From: Galeruca laticollis
Taxonomy: Eukaryota; Arthropoda; Insecta; Coleoptera; Chrysomelidae
Length of the DNA: 64,000 nucleotides
Assembly (NCBI GenBank): GCA_963921935.1
Contig: OY998180.1
Coordinates: forward strand, 83,201,139-83,265,138
Direction: 5' to 3'
Shown here: piece after piece, positions 43,988-54,195 of the stretch
How positions within the stretch are numbered: the first letter of the stretch is position 1
Layout of the letters: each line of letters starts with the position of its first letter
Program-made: the position numbers and the translations under genes
The notes under the pieces: model-generated
Database searches by the model: none
Seen by the model: the letters and a program-made list of their open reading frames with translations, nothing else
Told to the model about the DNA's origin: nothing

Positions 43988-45850
43988 CAGTGGTGTCAAA
44001 GATACGGCCCGCGGGCCACGACCGGCCCTCAAGACATTCTAATCCGGCCCGCTTTGCTGGAGTCAACCAATCACATAGGCCTGCTGTGAATGGTTGAAAA
44101 TATGCCAACAATAGTTAGAAATTAATGTTATTATGTTTTAAAATCTTGTAATTTTATATTTATATTCTATAAATATTATAATTAATTGATATAATTGAAC
44201 ATCCTCCACAGGTGTATTAACCAAACGTGTCTAACCAATCATGACCAACCCGAGCATTTTACTGTACTCTACGGCAACGTCGCCGATGCAATGCCAGAGA
44301 CGAACAACAGGGCGGGGGAGTGTGCTGTGAACAGTGCAGCAGTCAGCTCAGTCAGTAGCCAGACAAACGTTGTTCACAAGAATATTTATTCTTTTGCGTT
44401 GATTGTGCTTGTTGTGTGTAATTTATTTGAGTGCGCCTTGCGTCTGTTGCAATGTCTTCTAATAAACGACGGAAAGTTGATAGCGAGTGTCGAGTTTTTC
44501 AAAGTAAGTGGGAACTATTGTATTTTTTCATCGAATGGAAAGGCAAACCACTTTGCTTGATTTGTAATCAAACTATTGCTTTTTGCAAAGAATTCAACTT
44601 GAAAAGACACTATGAAACCCATCATAAAGAGAAGTTTGACAAATTCTCTGACGAGATCAGACTAGAAAAACTAGAATGTTTTAAAAGTAAATTGAAGGGA
44701 CAGCAATCGTTCTTTACAAAGGCCAAAGTTGATAGTGAGAATGCTATGAGAGCGAGTTATGTAATTGCACTAAAAATTGCAAAGAAATCGAAACCTTTTA
44801 GTGACGGCGAATTTGTTAAGGAATGTATGTTAGATGTGGCTGAGATTTCATTCCCATCCCAGAAACAATCTATTCTAGATATACCCCTGTCCAGAAATAC
44901 AATTGCTGGCAGAGTAAATGAGTTGGCGGATAATTTGCATAAGCAACTTAGAGAAAAAGTGAAAGAATTTATTTTTTATTCCATTGCTGTCGATGAAAGT
45001 ACCGATATCAAAGATACAGCGCAGCTTGCTGTGTTTATTCGCGGAATCGATAAAAACTTTTTCATTACTGAAGAACTATTGAAATGTGTACCTTTGAAGG
45101 ATACTACTACAGCTCAAGATATTTACCAGGCGATTGAACAATTAATTCAAAATAATGAACTTGATTGGGGAAAATTATGCAGTATTACGACTGATGGTGC
45201 ACCAGCCATGGTTGGAAAAAATGCTGGTGTTGTAACGAAAATACGTAAGAAAATTTCAGATGAAGCTACACCTGAACACTAATTTGTGGGGATCCACTGT
45301 ATGATTCATCAAGAGTCCTTGGCATCTAAAATACTTAAAATGGATCATGTCATGAAGCCAATAATTAAAATTATAAACTTCATTCGGAGCAAAAGCCTAA
45401 ATCACCGTCAATTCACACAATTTTTAAAAGATCTCGATGAAGCACATTCTGATATTATATACTTTACAGAAGTTCGTTGGCTTAGTCGCGGTTCAATGTT
45501 AAAGCGATTTTTCGAATTGCGTGAACATATTGTTAATTTTATGGATCAAAAGGGAAAACCAATTAATCATAGCGACGAATGGTGGCTTGATTGTGCTTTT
45601 GATTAATTGCTAATCCCCAGTAAGATTTCCAATTAATGGCAGAGAACGATTAGACTTGAAATATATTTTCGCTCCTGCATGTATGTGATGTGCTCAAAAA
45701 AGTAGGTGACTTTTTATTTATTTTGAAAAATCTAACCAAATAACAGTTGAGCCCAAACGAATGAAAAAAAGCCAAAATTATTTGCAGAATGTCTATCAGA
45801 ACTATTCTCGCCACCCTATCCTCAATAATATTAATGTTGACGAAATTGAT
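43988..45850 (+). mobile_element. hAT-superfamily transposon, right end lost
   Basis: The left end is CAGTGGTGTCAAAG at 43988, next to a GGCCCGCGGGCC palindrome. It is preceded by CTCTAGAG (43980-43987), which fits the hAT target pattern nTCTAGAn. A transposase follows in the same direction. No right inverted repeat is visible, so the 3' side is deleted or decayed. Confidence 0.7.
44452..45606 (+). pseudogene. hAT transposase (GTF2IRD2-like), truncated
   Basis: Starts MSSNKRRKVDSECRVF. A BED-like zinc finger (CLICNQTIAFCKEFNLKRHY … H) is followed by the hAT RNase H-like core: IAVDESTDIKDTAQLAVFIR and ITTDGAPAMVGKNAG. One stop (TAA after ATPEH, 45282) separates this from CMIHQESLASKIL and EVRWLSRGSMLKRF. 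The frame ends at 45606 before the C-terminal dimerisation domain. The type is the one that gave rise to vertebrate GTF2IRD2. It is inactive. Confidence 0.85.
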
Positions 45851-46526
45851 GACTAGTTAAATTCACCAATTAACCTATATAGCTTATCAGAAATATTTAA
45901 AAAATATTATTTCTAATTTCAATTAATGAAAATGCCTCTTTAGGCAATCTAATTCCGGAACATCAATTTAGATAAAAACATTCCACTATTCGGCGATGTC
46001 GTACAATAGTTAATAAAATAAGGAAAGACTGGACGATAAAAATCTGTGTACCATGGTCCTCAATGGATATCCAACAAGCTTTTGGTATGGCATGGCACAT
46101 AGATCTCTTATAAAAGCTAAAGAAGAACCTTCCAAATCAGTTATATCCCAAACTGAAATTATATCTCCAAAACATACCAAATAAAACAGTCTAATTCGCT
46201 TTCATTTTACTAAAACATCTTAATCATGTGTACAGTATGGAAGTGTTTCTATATTTAAGAAGGCACTACTTTGGCAACATTTTCTGACGATACTGTAATG
46301 TGCAATACTTTCCATAAATAGAGAGTCTTCAACATCTGCTTGTCAAATACTTCTTTCTATATGTCAAGATTGAATGTATTTCAAGCAGGGTATCCTAATA
46401 AATAGAGTTGGTTCACAATGCTGTAATTTATACTGTCATCCAATTTAGTAAAAACATAGCTTAGAGTATTTAATCTATGGTAAAAAAATCTAAACTAGTC
46501 TGTGATCTACTAAATATTTTTTTCTA
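45851..46526. other. Nothing recognised
   Basis: AT-rich sequence between the hAT relic and the Tigger-type element. No open frame of interest and no element ends. Confidence 0.4.
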
Positions 46527-48714
46527 AAGTAATCCCTTGTCAACCGCGGGGGTTGCGTTCCGGATAGAGGACCGCGGTTGGCAAAACCGCGGTTGACGAG
46601 GGACGTCTTTGCAGTATATGTACTCGAAAACAGAAAAGTGTAATCTCTATGTATGCAGGGTACGAATATCTAATAAATGACAAATAAAATACATAATTAT
46701 TTATTATGTATATGTATAATATATTTATTTGGTTAACAATATAGACTTATTTACGGAAATAATGTAAAATTGTTGGTTGTTTCATTTTTTTTCTGAGATC
46801 CTTTTCGATTTCCCTATATGGTTGTAGTAGTCCATTCAAACCATTTGAAAATTTTAGGCTCCTTTCTAGTGAAGGGTCTTCATCATAAACTACATCTTGC
46901 AACTGCTGTGCAATCCTTAAAATATTTTGTACACTAGTTAATGTTAGGGTTGTAGAAGTCATAGTGTTAGTCGTTGCTTCGTCGGTAATTTCATTATCTG
47001 TAGTGTCGCCTTCGTCCTTCGATGTATCCTCCAGAATTTCAAGCAGTTCTGTTCCTGAAAGTTCCTTGTCGTCAAATGCTAGAACTTCTTCAACGTCACT
47101 TGGTTGTAGCTCATCAAAACCCTCGCCATGAATCTGATGCAGAATTCTTACAATGTCATCAATTTCTGATGCTTGATTTGGAATTGCTGATGTGTCAGCA
47201 ACAACCTCTGGCCATAGCTTTCTCCAGCAAGCATTTAATGTTGACGGACGTAACTCATCTACCGCTTCTTTGATAAATGTTATGCAATGGGCAATATTAA
47301 ACGATTTCCAAGTCTCAGTGACAGTGAGAGAAGGATTTTGTTCCATGCTATTCAATACATAACTGAACGTTCGCTTGACATAGTACTTTTTAAATGCTGC
47401 TATTATTCCCTGGTCCAAAGGTTGTATTAGTGATGTAGTGTTAGGAGGTAGGAACTGAACTTCTATGTTTGGATCACAAAATTTTAAGGTTTCAGGATGG
47501 CCGGGAGCATTATCGATGAGGAGTAAAGCTTTGAATGGCAACGATTTTGATGCCAAATATTGCTTAACACTGGGTATGAAGCAGTTAAGAAACCAGTCTG
47601 TAAATAGTTTTGCAGTAACCCATCCTTTTTTATTTGCTCTCCAAAAGACTGGCAGATCATTCATGTTCTTATTTTTTAAGGCACGTGGTTTAATAGATTT
47701 GTATACGAGTAGTGGTTTTATCATATGGTTACCTGAAGCATTACAGCAAAACAGAAGAGTAAGCCTATCCTTTGCAGCCTTAAATCCTGGAGCAGATCTT
47801 TCGGTTTGAGACACAAATGTTCGAGCAGGCATCCTCTTCCAAAATAAACCTGTCTCATCGGCGTTAAATACCTGATCGGGATGATATCCTTTGCTTTCAA
47901 TGAGTTGTTTCAGTTCGGTTGGATAGCGGTTAGCTGCCTCGTGATCTGCAGAAGCTGACTCCCCAGTAATTTTTACGTTGTGCAATGAAAAGCGTTTTTT
48001 AAAATTTTCAAACCAACCCTTACTAGCTTGAAAGCTTACAGTTTCTTCATTAGTATTTAGACTCTCGAAAAGACGCTTAGCCTTTTCTTGAATAATTCTA
48101 CTGCTTAGAGGCACTCTTTTTTTTGTTTGATCTTCGATCCAAATTCCGAGAGCTCTTTCCAGCTTTTCCATTATTTGAGGTCGCGAGAAACATGTTACTT
48201 TACTGCTGGTACTAGCACCACACGAAACACTAGCCCGAATTGCTTGCTCACTTTTTTTTATTGTTCTTACTGTGGACTCATTCACTTTAAACTTTTTTGA
48301 GACACTCGCATACGTTTCCCCTGCCGCAAGGCAATCTAACAATTGAATTTTCGTCTCAAGAGTCATCACATTTCGCTTCCTTTTAACAAAGCGTCGCTCT
48401 GTGGACGCCATTTATTCTTAAAATTTGGGCACTCACTACTAAATATAACTACGTTAGTAATTAAACTCACAAAAATGGTAAAATTATTCTAAATATTCGC
48501 CGCCAACCGCCAACTGTTTGCTGCAAAAAAGCAATAAAACAATTCCCAGAAAATTAAAATGCATAGATAAACTGTAGAGTTTTCGCATCGACGAAAATTT
48601 ACCGCGCTGCTAATTCGAGTGAAACTTCTAATTTTGACTAGACGATTGCGCAAGGCAAAACCGCGGATAATCAATACCGCGGTTGAAGAACCCGCGGTTG
48701 ACGAGGGATTACTG
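46527..48714 (-). mobile_element. Tigger-type (pogo group) DNA transposon, intact ORF
   Basis: 2188 bp flanked by TA (46525-46526, 48715-48716). Ends read AGTAATCCCT(T/C)GTCAACCGCGG inward. The internal motif ACCGCGGTTG is repeated near both ends. A complete transposase is present. The first TIR base differs between ends (A against C), which may weaken one end. Confidence 0.9.
46747..48411 (-). CDS. Tigger-type transposase, full length
   Basis: A 554-residue nuclear cut-and-paste enzyme. A pipsqueak HTH (residues about 15-65: KIQLLDCLAAGETYASVSKK) is followed by a CENP-B-type HTH (about 75-150: QASKGWFENFKKRFSLHNVK). The DDE_1 core has FNADETGLFWKRM, LLIDNAPGHP and IQPLDQGIIAAFK, with 32 residues between the second and third Asp. 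An acidic Thr-rich tail ends QPTILHYFRK. QxxIxxYF fits the PCNA-binding (PIP) consensus, known for pogo transposase. No stop or shift is seen. Confidence 0.93.
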   Translation of the reverse strand: MASTERRFVKRKRNVMTLETKIQLLDCLAAGETYASVSKKFKVNESTVRTIKKSEQAIRASVSCGASTSSKVTCFSRPQIMEKLERALGIWIEDQTKKRVPLSSRIIQEKAKRLFESLNTNEETVSFQASKGWFENFKKRFSLHNVKITGESASADHEAANRYPTELKQLIESKGYHPDQVFNADETGLFWKRMPARTFVSQTERSAPGFKAAKDRLTLLFCCNASGNHMIKPLLVYKSIKPRALKNKNMNDLPVFWRANKKGWVTAKLFTDWFLNCFIPSVKQYLASKSLPFKALLLIDNAPGHPETLKFCDPNIEVQFLPPNTTSLIQPLDQGIIAAFKKYYVKRTFSYVLNSMEQNPSLTVTETWKSFNIAHCITFIKEAVDELRPSTLNACWRKLWPEVVADTSAIPNQASEIDDIVRILHQIHGEGFDELQPSDVEEVLAFDDKELSGTELLEILEDTSKDEGDTTDNEITDEATTNTMTSTTLTLTSVQNILRIAQQLQDVVYDEDPSLERSLKFSNGLNGLLQPYREIEKDLRKKMKQPTILHYFRK

Positions 48715-48716
48715 TA

Positions 48717-49547
48717 TACTTATTTTTCCCTCCTATCTGTAAATCCAGATAAAAGAAGAATTATAAAATGCTTAATAATATGTGTTCGATTTGCTCATAC
48801 AAATTTATGAGAGAAAAATTGGACTGTAGTTTGGGGTTTTATGATAATAATAATTGTATTAAAAAAAAAACAAATCGTCGAGCTTAAAACAATATCACCT
48901 ACCTTAGGATATGGGATGAAAGCTGATCTGCACCCTCGCTTGATGCACATAACAATTCACTGTTCCGGGTACCGAAATGTTAAATCAAGAATTCTCAACG
49001 ACGAGTCTCTTTATTGAAGTGTATATCATTTCGAGTATCGAATGTTCAAGTTATTTTGTTAGGTAAAAAATAGGACATAGGCGGAGGGAGCTTTTATTTT
49101 TGACGAAAGGAATGATTGCAGTATTGCCAAGAGCTCGACCAAAAAAAAATAAAAACTACTATAAATTCTAAAAATCGAACAATATGATTTGCATAACTAC
49201 AATTTTATTTAAAATAGGTATTACTTTCCCCAGTGGTAGAACTTGAACTATGAAAAGTGTTTCCAGTAATTTTTTTGTTCACCTAATAATTCTCGGAGAT
49301 AGAACAGGAAATGAAGATATTCGTAAGGAAACAGACGTAGATAGATTTCCACAGAAAATAACGAGAAAATGGAGGACATAGATGGACCGACCGACATCAT
49401 CCGGATAACAACCACATATAATTCAAGCCATGGCTCACAGTGGCATCAAATAATAAACAATGCCGTGTGAATGGGATGAAATGATTGAAACAATCTAAGC
49501 TTTTTGAGGTGTTACATAATAAACAAGTTTTAGATATGATCATTTAT
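48717..49547. other. Intergenic, nothing recognised
   Basis: AT-rich with A-runs near 48860 and 49140. A short frame near 49300-49450 (IRKETDVDRFPQKITRKW) hints at a retroelement tail but is too short to assign. Confidence 0.4.
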
Positions 49548-50404
49548 TTACGCTTCGTTAATTGAATCATCAATGTCTATGAAATCGTTTGAATTGTCTA
49601 ATTCCCTAGCTTCAGGTGTACTTAAAGAGTGCCTAGTCTTATATATACTATTAAATTTAGTCGTTCCTCGTTGTCGATTTTGACCTTCTGAACGTCTCAC
49701 TTCTTTTTTACTACTTTCAGATAACTCTGCAGATTCTTTAGATACTGGATTTTTCATTTTAATGGTTGTTTGTCGCGTATTAGCTTTACTTTCTTGAATT
49801 TCTTCATCAACTTGTTCCGTTTCACTTATAGGGGGCTTTTTAGTCGATCTAATAACTTTTCCTTCGGCTGGCCTTCTTGAGATCACAGTTCTCTTAAAAT
49901 TACCCCTTATTGTTGTAACGTCTGCCACTTGAGTATTTGACTGATCTTGTTTATTTGGCAAATTGTGTTCGCTTTCATTTTCTTCTTCCGAATCAACTTC
50001 TTCCTTGACTATTGGTTTTGAAGACATTGCTTTATAGGAATATTTCTCAGCTACATTTTTTGGCACCGGAAGATTTATTTTTGGAGCTACTCTTGGTCGA
50101 TCAAAAATAGTGCCACTATTAGGTTTAATGATTGTTTTGGATTCGTCTAAAGTAATTTCGGAAGTACCACTTTTTTTGTTTGTTTTCTGATTTACGCCTT
50201 CTAAATCATCATCTTCATATTCGGCTGGCCGCCTGTTTTTTGGTGAATCATTTGTAGGTCTCTTATCATATTCTTCGTATTCGTCGTCAACTATAGGTCG
50301 TCTATTCGGTTTTCCAGTAGTTTGGGATGTTCTAATTGGTTTCCTTTTAGTAGGAAATCGAGTATTTCCAGACATCGTGCCACCTCTGTTAAGTTTTCTT
50401 TTGT
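49548..50404 (-). CDS. CPAP1-like gene A, last exon (low-complexity tail)
   Basis: 285 codons in phase with the exon at 50580. Basic and Glu-rich, with KRKPIRTSQTTGKPNRRP, a DDEYEEYDKRP acidic patch, and the block TIIKPNSGTIFDRPRVAPKI then LPVPKNVAEKYSYK, which is conserved in gene B (57150-57290). It ends NDFIDIDDSINEA. The charged repetitive composition suits an extracellular matrix or cuticle protein. Acceptor TTTCAG at 50405. Confidence 0.75.
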
Positions 50405-50579
50405 CTGAAATATACAAAAACTGAATTTAAAAACGTTTTGACTTGTTCTTATTTATTTATTATTTTAATTTCATTCACATACATGTCATTGATTTGCAGG
50501 TACACATTAAATATGGTTTATTTGATTTAAAGTTCTCATTTGGAAATTATATCTTTTTTCTTGAAAACTCGGACTTTAC

Positions 50580-50773
50580 CTAAATCTTCCTCATCTGCAT
50601 AATCATCATATTCTTCGTCCTCATATCTATCTCTTCTACCTTTGTATCTTCTAATTGGTCTATCATACGGTCTCCTTCTTCTGCCTTCATTTCTTCTATA
50701 GAGTCGGTCATCATAATACTCATAGTCGTCGTCATCGTAAACTGGTCTAGGTCTTGGTCTTTTTCTTGTATAT
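50580..50773 (-). CDS. CPAP1-like gene A, Arg/Asp/Tyr-rich exon
   Basis: Reads YTRKRPRPRPVYDDDDYEYY then RLYRRNEGRRRRPYDRPIRR and an acidic end DEEDL. Acceptor TTACAG, donor TTTAG|GTAAAG. It matches the middle of the single exon 58010-58464 of gene B, so the intron before it is present in A only. Confidence 0.75.
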
Positions 50774-51034
50774 CTGTAATAATATCAATTCCAATAACAA
50801 TTCAATAATCTCGTTAATAAATTAACAAGTACAAACTATTTATAAGAGTAAGAGCCTGTTCCACCACCTTCTGACAAAGGTGTCTGATAGCTTAAAAGTA
50901 AGTTTTGTTACTTTCTTAATTTATGTCAAAATTTGTGAATGAGCTATCTGACACTATCATGATTGTGAAATGGGCCCTAAGTGAAATAAGTATTTGTAAA
51001 TTGAATAGATGAGGCTTTTACTTGATGAAGATCC

Positions 51035-51829
51035 ATACTGAACGATGAAATAAAATATAATTTGTTTAAAACTTAATTTATTTGAACTAATGTCCAAATT
51101 AAACTGGTTGACGCGTTTCACTAACACGGTAGCTTTCTCAAAACGAATGAAGGTATAATTCAAAAATGTTTTAATATATACAGTGCATAAATACAGAATT
51201 CTATTTACTAATGTTAACAAAGGTATTGAAAGAAATTACCTGGAAATTAATTCACTACAAACATTCCTAAGCTATCTTCTAGGTAAAAAGGTTTAATAAA
51301 GGAGAGTGATTGATATATGTTTGGCCGTTAAGAAGGTTACCTGAATATTTATTTTTGTTAATCTCAAGGGCATCTAATAAATTTAAACTAAAGGATTTAC
51401 CGACTACATGTAGAATTTCAAAATTTGGGTCGAAAATGTGCCGGTTTTCTAATAAATGATTTGAATAGTTAGAATCTAATTTTTTGTTGTCATATCTACG
51501 TTTGTATTCAGAAATTCTAGTTTTAAAATTACTCCAAGTTCTACCCATATAAATTTTATCACAGTTGTCATTACCACATTTTAATTTATAAACTCCTGAT
51601 TTGTTTAATTTTGAAGATTTAGATTTATTATTTTTAATGAGTTTGGATAAATTGTAATCAGTTTTAACGGAAATATTCATGCCTAAAGTTTCTAAAAATG
51701 ATTTAATTTTTAAGGATGGTGTTCCAAAGTATGTTAAGCTTTTAAATTTTTTATTATTATTTTTATCAGAAAGGAATACTTGTTCTAAAGTCTGCTTTTT
51801 ATCTTTTTATTTATGATATTGTCAATTAA
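51035..51829 (-). mobile_element. Penelope-like element, 3' fragment (minus strand)
   Basis: Carries only the linker and GIY-YIG part (51279-51680): GVYKLKCGNDNCDKIYMGRT, then NFKTRISEYKRR and the C-terminal block SLNLLDALEINKNKYSGNLL. It is the inverted partner of 52560-53370, about 800 bp. It abuts the plus-strand copy head to head near 51830, a usual Penelope arrangement. Confidence 0.8.
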
Positions 51830-53370
51830 ATTTGGATGTTATTTCTAAATATTGTTCATTCAAACCTCGATTTTCAGTTAAAAACTCAACGGAATTAATT
51901 AATAATATACAAGATATAATACTACCCCATAATTCTAAATTCGTATCGTTCGATCTAACAAATCTATTCCCTAGTATACCTCCTAAAGAAACTATAACTC
52001 TTGTTGATAACTTGCTCACATACAATAATGTTAATTCTATAATTCACTCTGATATTACTTTATTAAAAGTGTGTTTGAATCAAAATTATTTTCATTTAAA
52101 TGGAGAGGTTTATAACAGTAAAGATGGTTTGATTATGGGCAACCCCCTTAGCCCCCTACTAGCAGAAATTTTCATGGATAATATAGAAAAAATAATAGTA
52201 AAAAATTAATGTACTGGCACCGATATGTGGACAACATTTTAGCTAGCTTCATCGGTACAAATAGAAAATTAGAGAGCTTCATTACTTAAACTCAATTCAC
52301 AATAATATCAAATTTACTGTAAAGCTTGAACAAAATAAGTCTATAAACTTTTTAGACCTTACAATTTCAAATATAAATAATTAACATGATTTTTCAGTAT
52401 TTCATAAACCATCACATACAGATATTACAATTCAGAATAGTTCGGTCCACCCATTCAGTCATAAACTAGCAGCTTTCAATGATACACAGACTTATAACAG
52501 TCTCATTAAATATTAATAATTATAACAAAGAATTAAATACAAAACAAATAGCAGTTAATAATAATTACGATCCAAATTTAATTGACAATATCATAAATAA
52601 AAAGATAAAAAAACAGACTTTAGAACAAGTATTCCCTTCTGATAAAAATAATAATAAACAATTTAAAAGCTTAAAATACTTTGGAACACCATCCTTAAAA
52701 ATTAAATCATTTTTAGAAACTTTAGGCATGAATATTTCCGTTAAAACTGATTACAATTTATCCAAACTCATTAAAAATAATAAATCTAAATCTTCAAAAT
52801 TAAACAAATCAGAAGTTTATAAATTAAAATGTGGTAATGACAACTGTGAGAAAATTTATATCGGTAGAACTTTTAGAAATTTTATAACTAGAATTTCGGA
52901 ACACAAACGTAGCTATGGCAACAAAAAATTAGATTCTAACTATTCAAATCATTTATTTGAAAGCCAACACATTTTCGACCCAAATTTTGAAATTCTACAT
53001 GTAGTCGGTAAATCCTTTAGTTTAAATTTATTAGAGGCCCTTGAGATTAACAAAAATGAATACTCAGGTAACCTTCTTAACGACCAAATAGATATCAATC
53101 ACTCGCCTTTATTTAACCTTTTTACCTAGAAGATAGCTTAGGAATGTTTGTAGTGAATGAATTTCCAGGTAATTTCTTTCAATACCTTTGTTAACATTAG
53201 TAAATAGAATTCTATATTTATGCACTGCATATATTAAAACATTTTTATATTAGACCTTCATTCGTTTTGAGAAAGCTACTGTGTTAGTAAAACGCGTCAA
53301 CCAGTTTAAATTGAACATTAGTTCAAATAAATGAAGTTTTAAACAAATTATATTGTTTTATTTCATCGTT
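51830..53370 (+). mobile_element. Penelope-like element, 5'-truncated (plus strand)
   Basis: Partial RT plus linker, GIY-YIG endonuclease and 3' untranslated end. The 3' end (ATTTCATCGTT) is shared with the minus copy. It inserted in the intron of the cuticle-type gene. Confidence 0.85.
51832..53129 (+). pseudogene. Penelope RT and GIY-YIG endonuclease, broken
   Basis: RT blocks VSFDLTNLFPSIPPKETI and GLIMGNPLSPLLAEIFMDNI lie at 51940-52190. The catalytic Tyr-x-Asp-Asp region (YVDNILASF) lies near 52215, in another frame and reading VDN in place of DD. The C-terminal 52479-53129 frame is open: VYKLKCGNDNCEKIYIGRTF, then RISEHKRSYGN. The reading frame is broken between 52205 and 52560. Confidence 0.85.
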
Positions 53371-53565
53371 AAGAATTTATATTTAATATTTACAAAGTAT
53401 AGTCGTTATGACTAATATGGTAATAGACTCTTGGCCTTTTAATTTTAGACTAAAACTTGATATTTTACAAAGTAGAATTTTGAAAAAGTTTCTACCTACA
53501 ACTAATTTCTCGTAGGTTTATCTTATAAATATTTGTCAGTTTTATCGATAACATTTTGAAATTAC

Positions 53566-53913
53566 CTAGGAGGTTCATCATATTCTTCATAATAATCATA
53601 GTAAGGTCTAACGCGCATTGGCGGTCGGGCTCGTCTTCTTGGTTCCAATGGAATTTCCACTACAGCTGGTTGGGGCGGAAGATCTGAAGGTACTCCAATA
53701 GCTGCATCATCAGTCTGTGAAGCCGGAGGTGGTGCTTGTTGAACAGACGATTCCACGGGAACTGATGCAGGATTTACTAATACAGGAATTCGTCGCTGTG
53801 GTCCTCTTCGAATCGGAGAACCTTGTGCAGTATATACAGGTGGGGATGGAGTATAAAAAGTATAGACGATCGGTGGAGGAGTAGTACTTTTAGCTTTGTA
53901 GAGCTCATCGTTC
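53566..53913 (-). CDS. CPAP1-like gene A, linker exon
   Basis: Begins RNDELYKAKSTTPPPIVYTF (the R is completed across the junction). A Pro/Val-rich stretch follows, ending MRVRPYYDYYEEYDEPPR. The Asn-Asp-x-Leu-Tyr start directly follows the chitin-binding domain and recurs in gene B (RNDALYQA). Acceptor ATCAG, donor CCTAG|GTAATT. Confidence 0.8.
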
Positions 53914-54061
53914 CTGATAATTAAAAATATACTTGATATGATTTTCAATAAAATAAAAGATTATTAAAATTGTTTTAAACATCATTTAGACTTTTGATTA
54001 TTCGGAGAAAGCATCTTATTTTAAGTTAATGTAAATTCATTTCAATTAATCATGTTCTTAC

Positions 54062-54195
54062 CTATTCCAAAATTTCTTTGAATTTTCACAGTCTACGTTG
54101 GAGACAAAATTACAGTTGAATAAAGTTTGATCAAAAGCTGTGTAATTGGCACATAGGAAATCGTATCTTATTCCAAATAAACAGTGGTGGTATAC
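54062..54195 (-). CDS. CPAP1-like gene A, chitin-binding (CBM14) exon
   Basis: Encodes VYHHCLFGIRYDFLCANYTA, then FDQTLFNCNFVSNVDCENSK and KFWNR. The Cys spacing and FxQxxxxCxxxxxVDC pattern are those of the C-terminal half of a peritrophin-A/CBM14 domain, which binds chitin outside the cell. A single such domain with a long repetitive tail fits the CPAP1 class. Acceptor TTTGTAG, donor AATAG|GTAAGA. The N-terminal half of the domain and the signal peptide are on exons I could not find. Confidence 0.85.

Larger units (their letters stand above)
50774..53565 (-). other. Intron of gene A filled by Penelope copies
   Basis: A 2.8-kb phase-2 intron between the two repeat-tail exons. Most of it is an inverted pair of Penelope-like elements (51035-53370). 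Gene B has no intron at this point. Confidence 0.7.

Noticed and set aside
47465..47809. Plus-strand open frame within the Tigger element
   Set aside because: Antisense shadow of the intact transposase.
49300..49450. Short retroelement-like peptide
   Set aside because: Too short and interrupted to assign.
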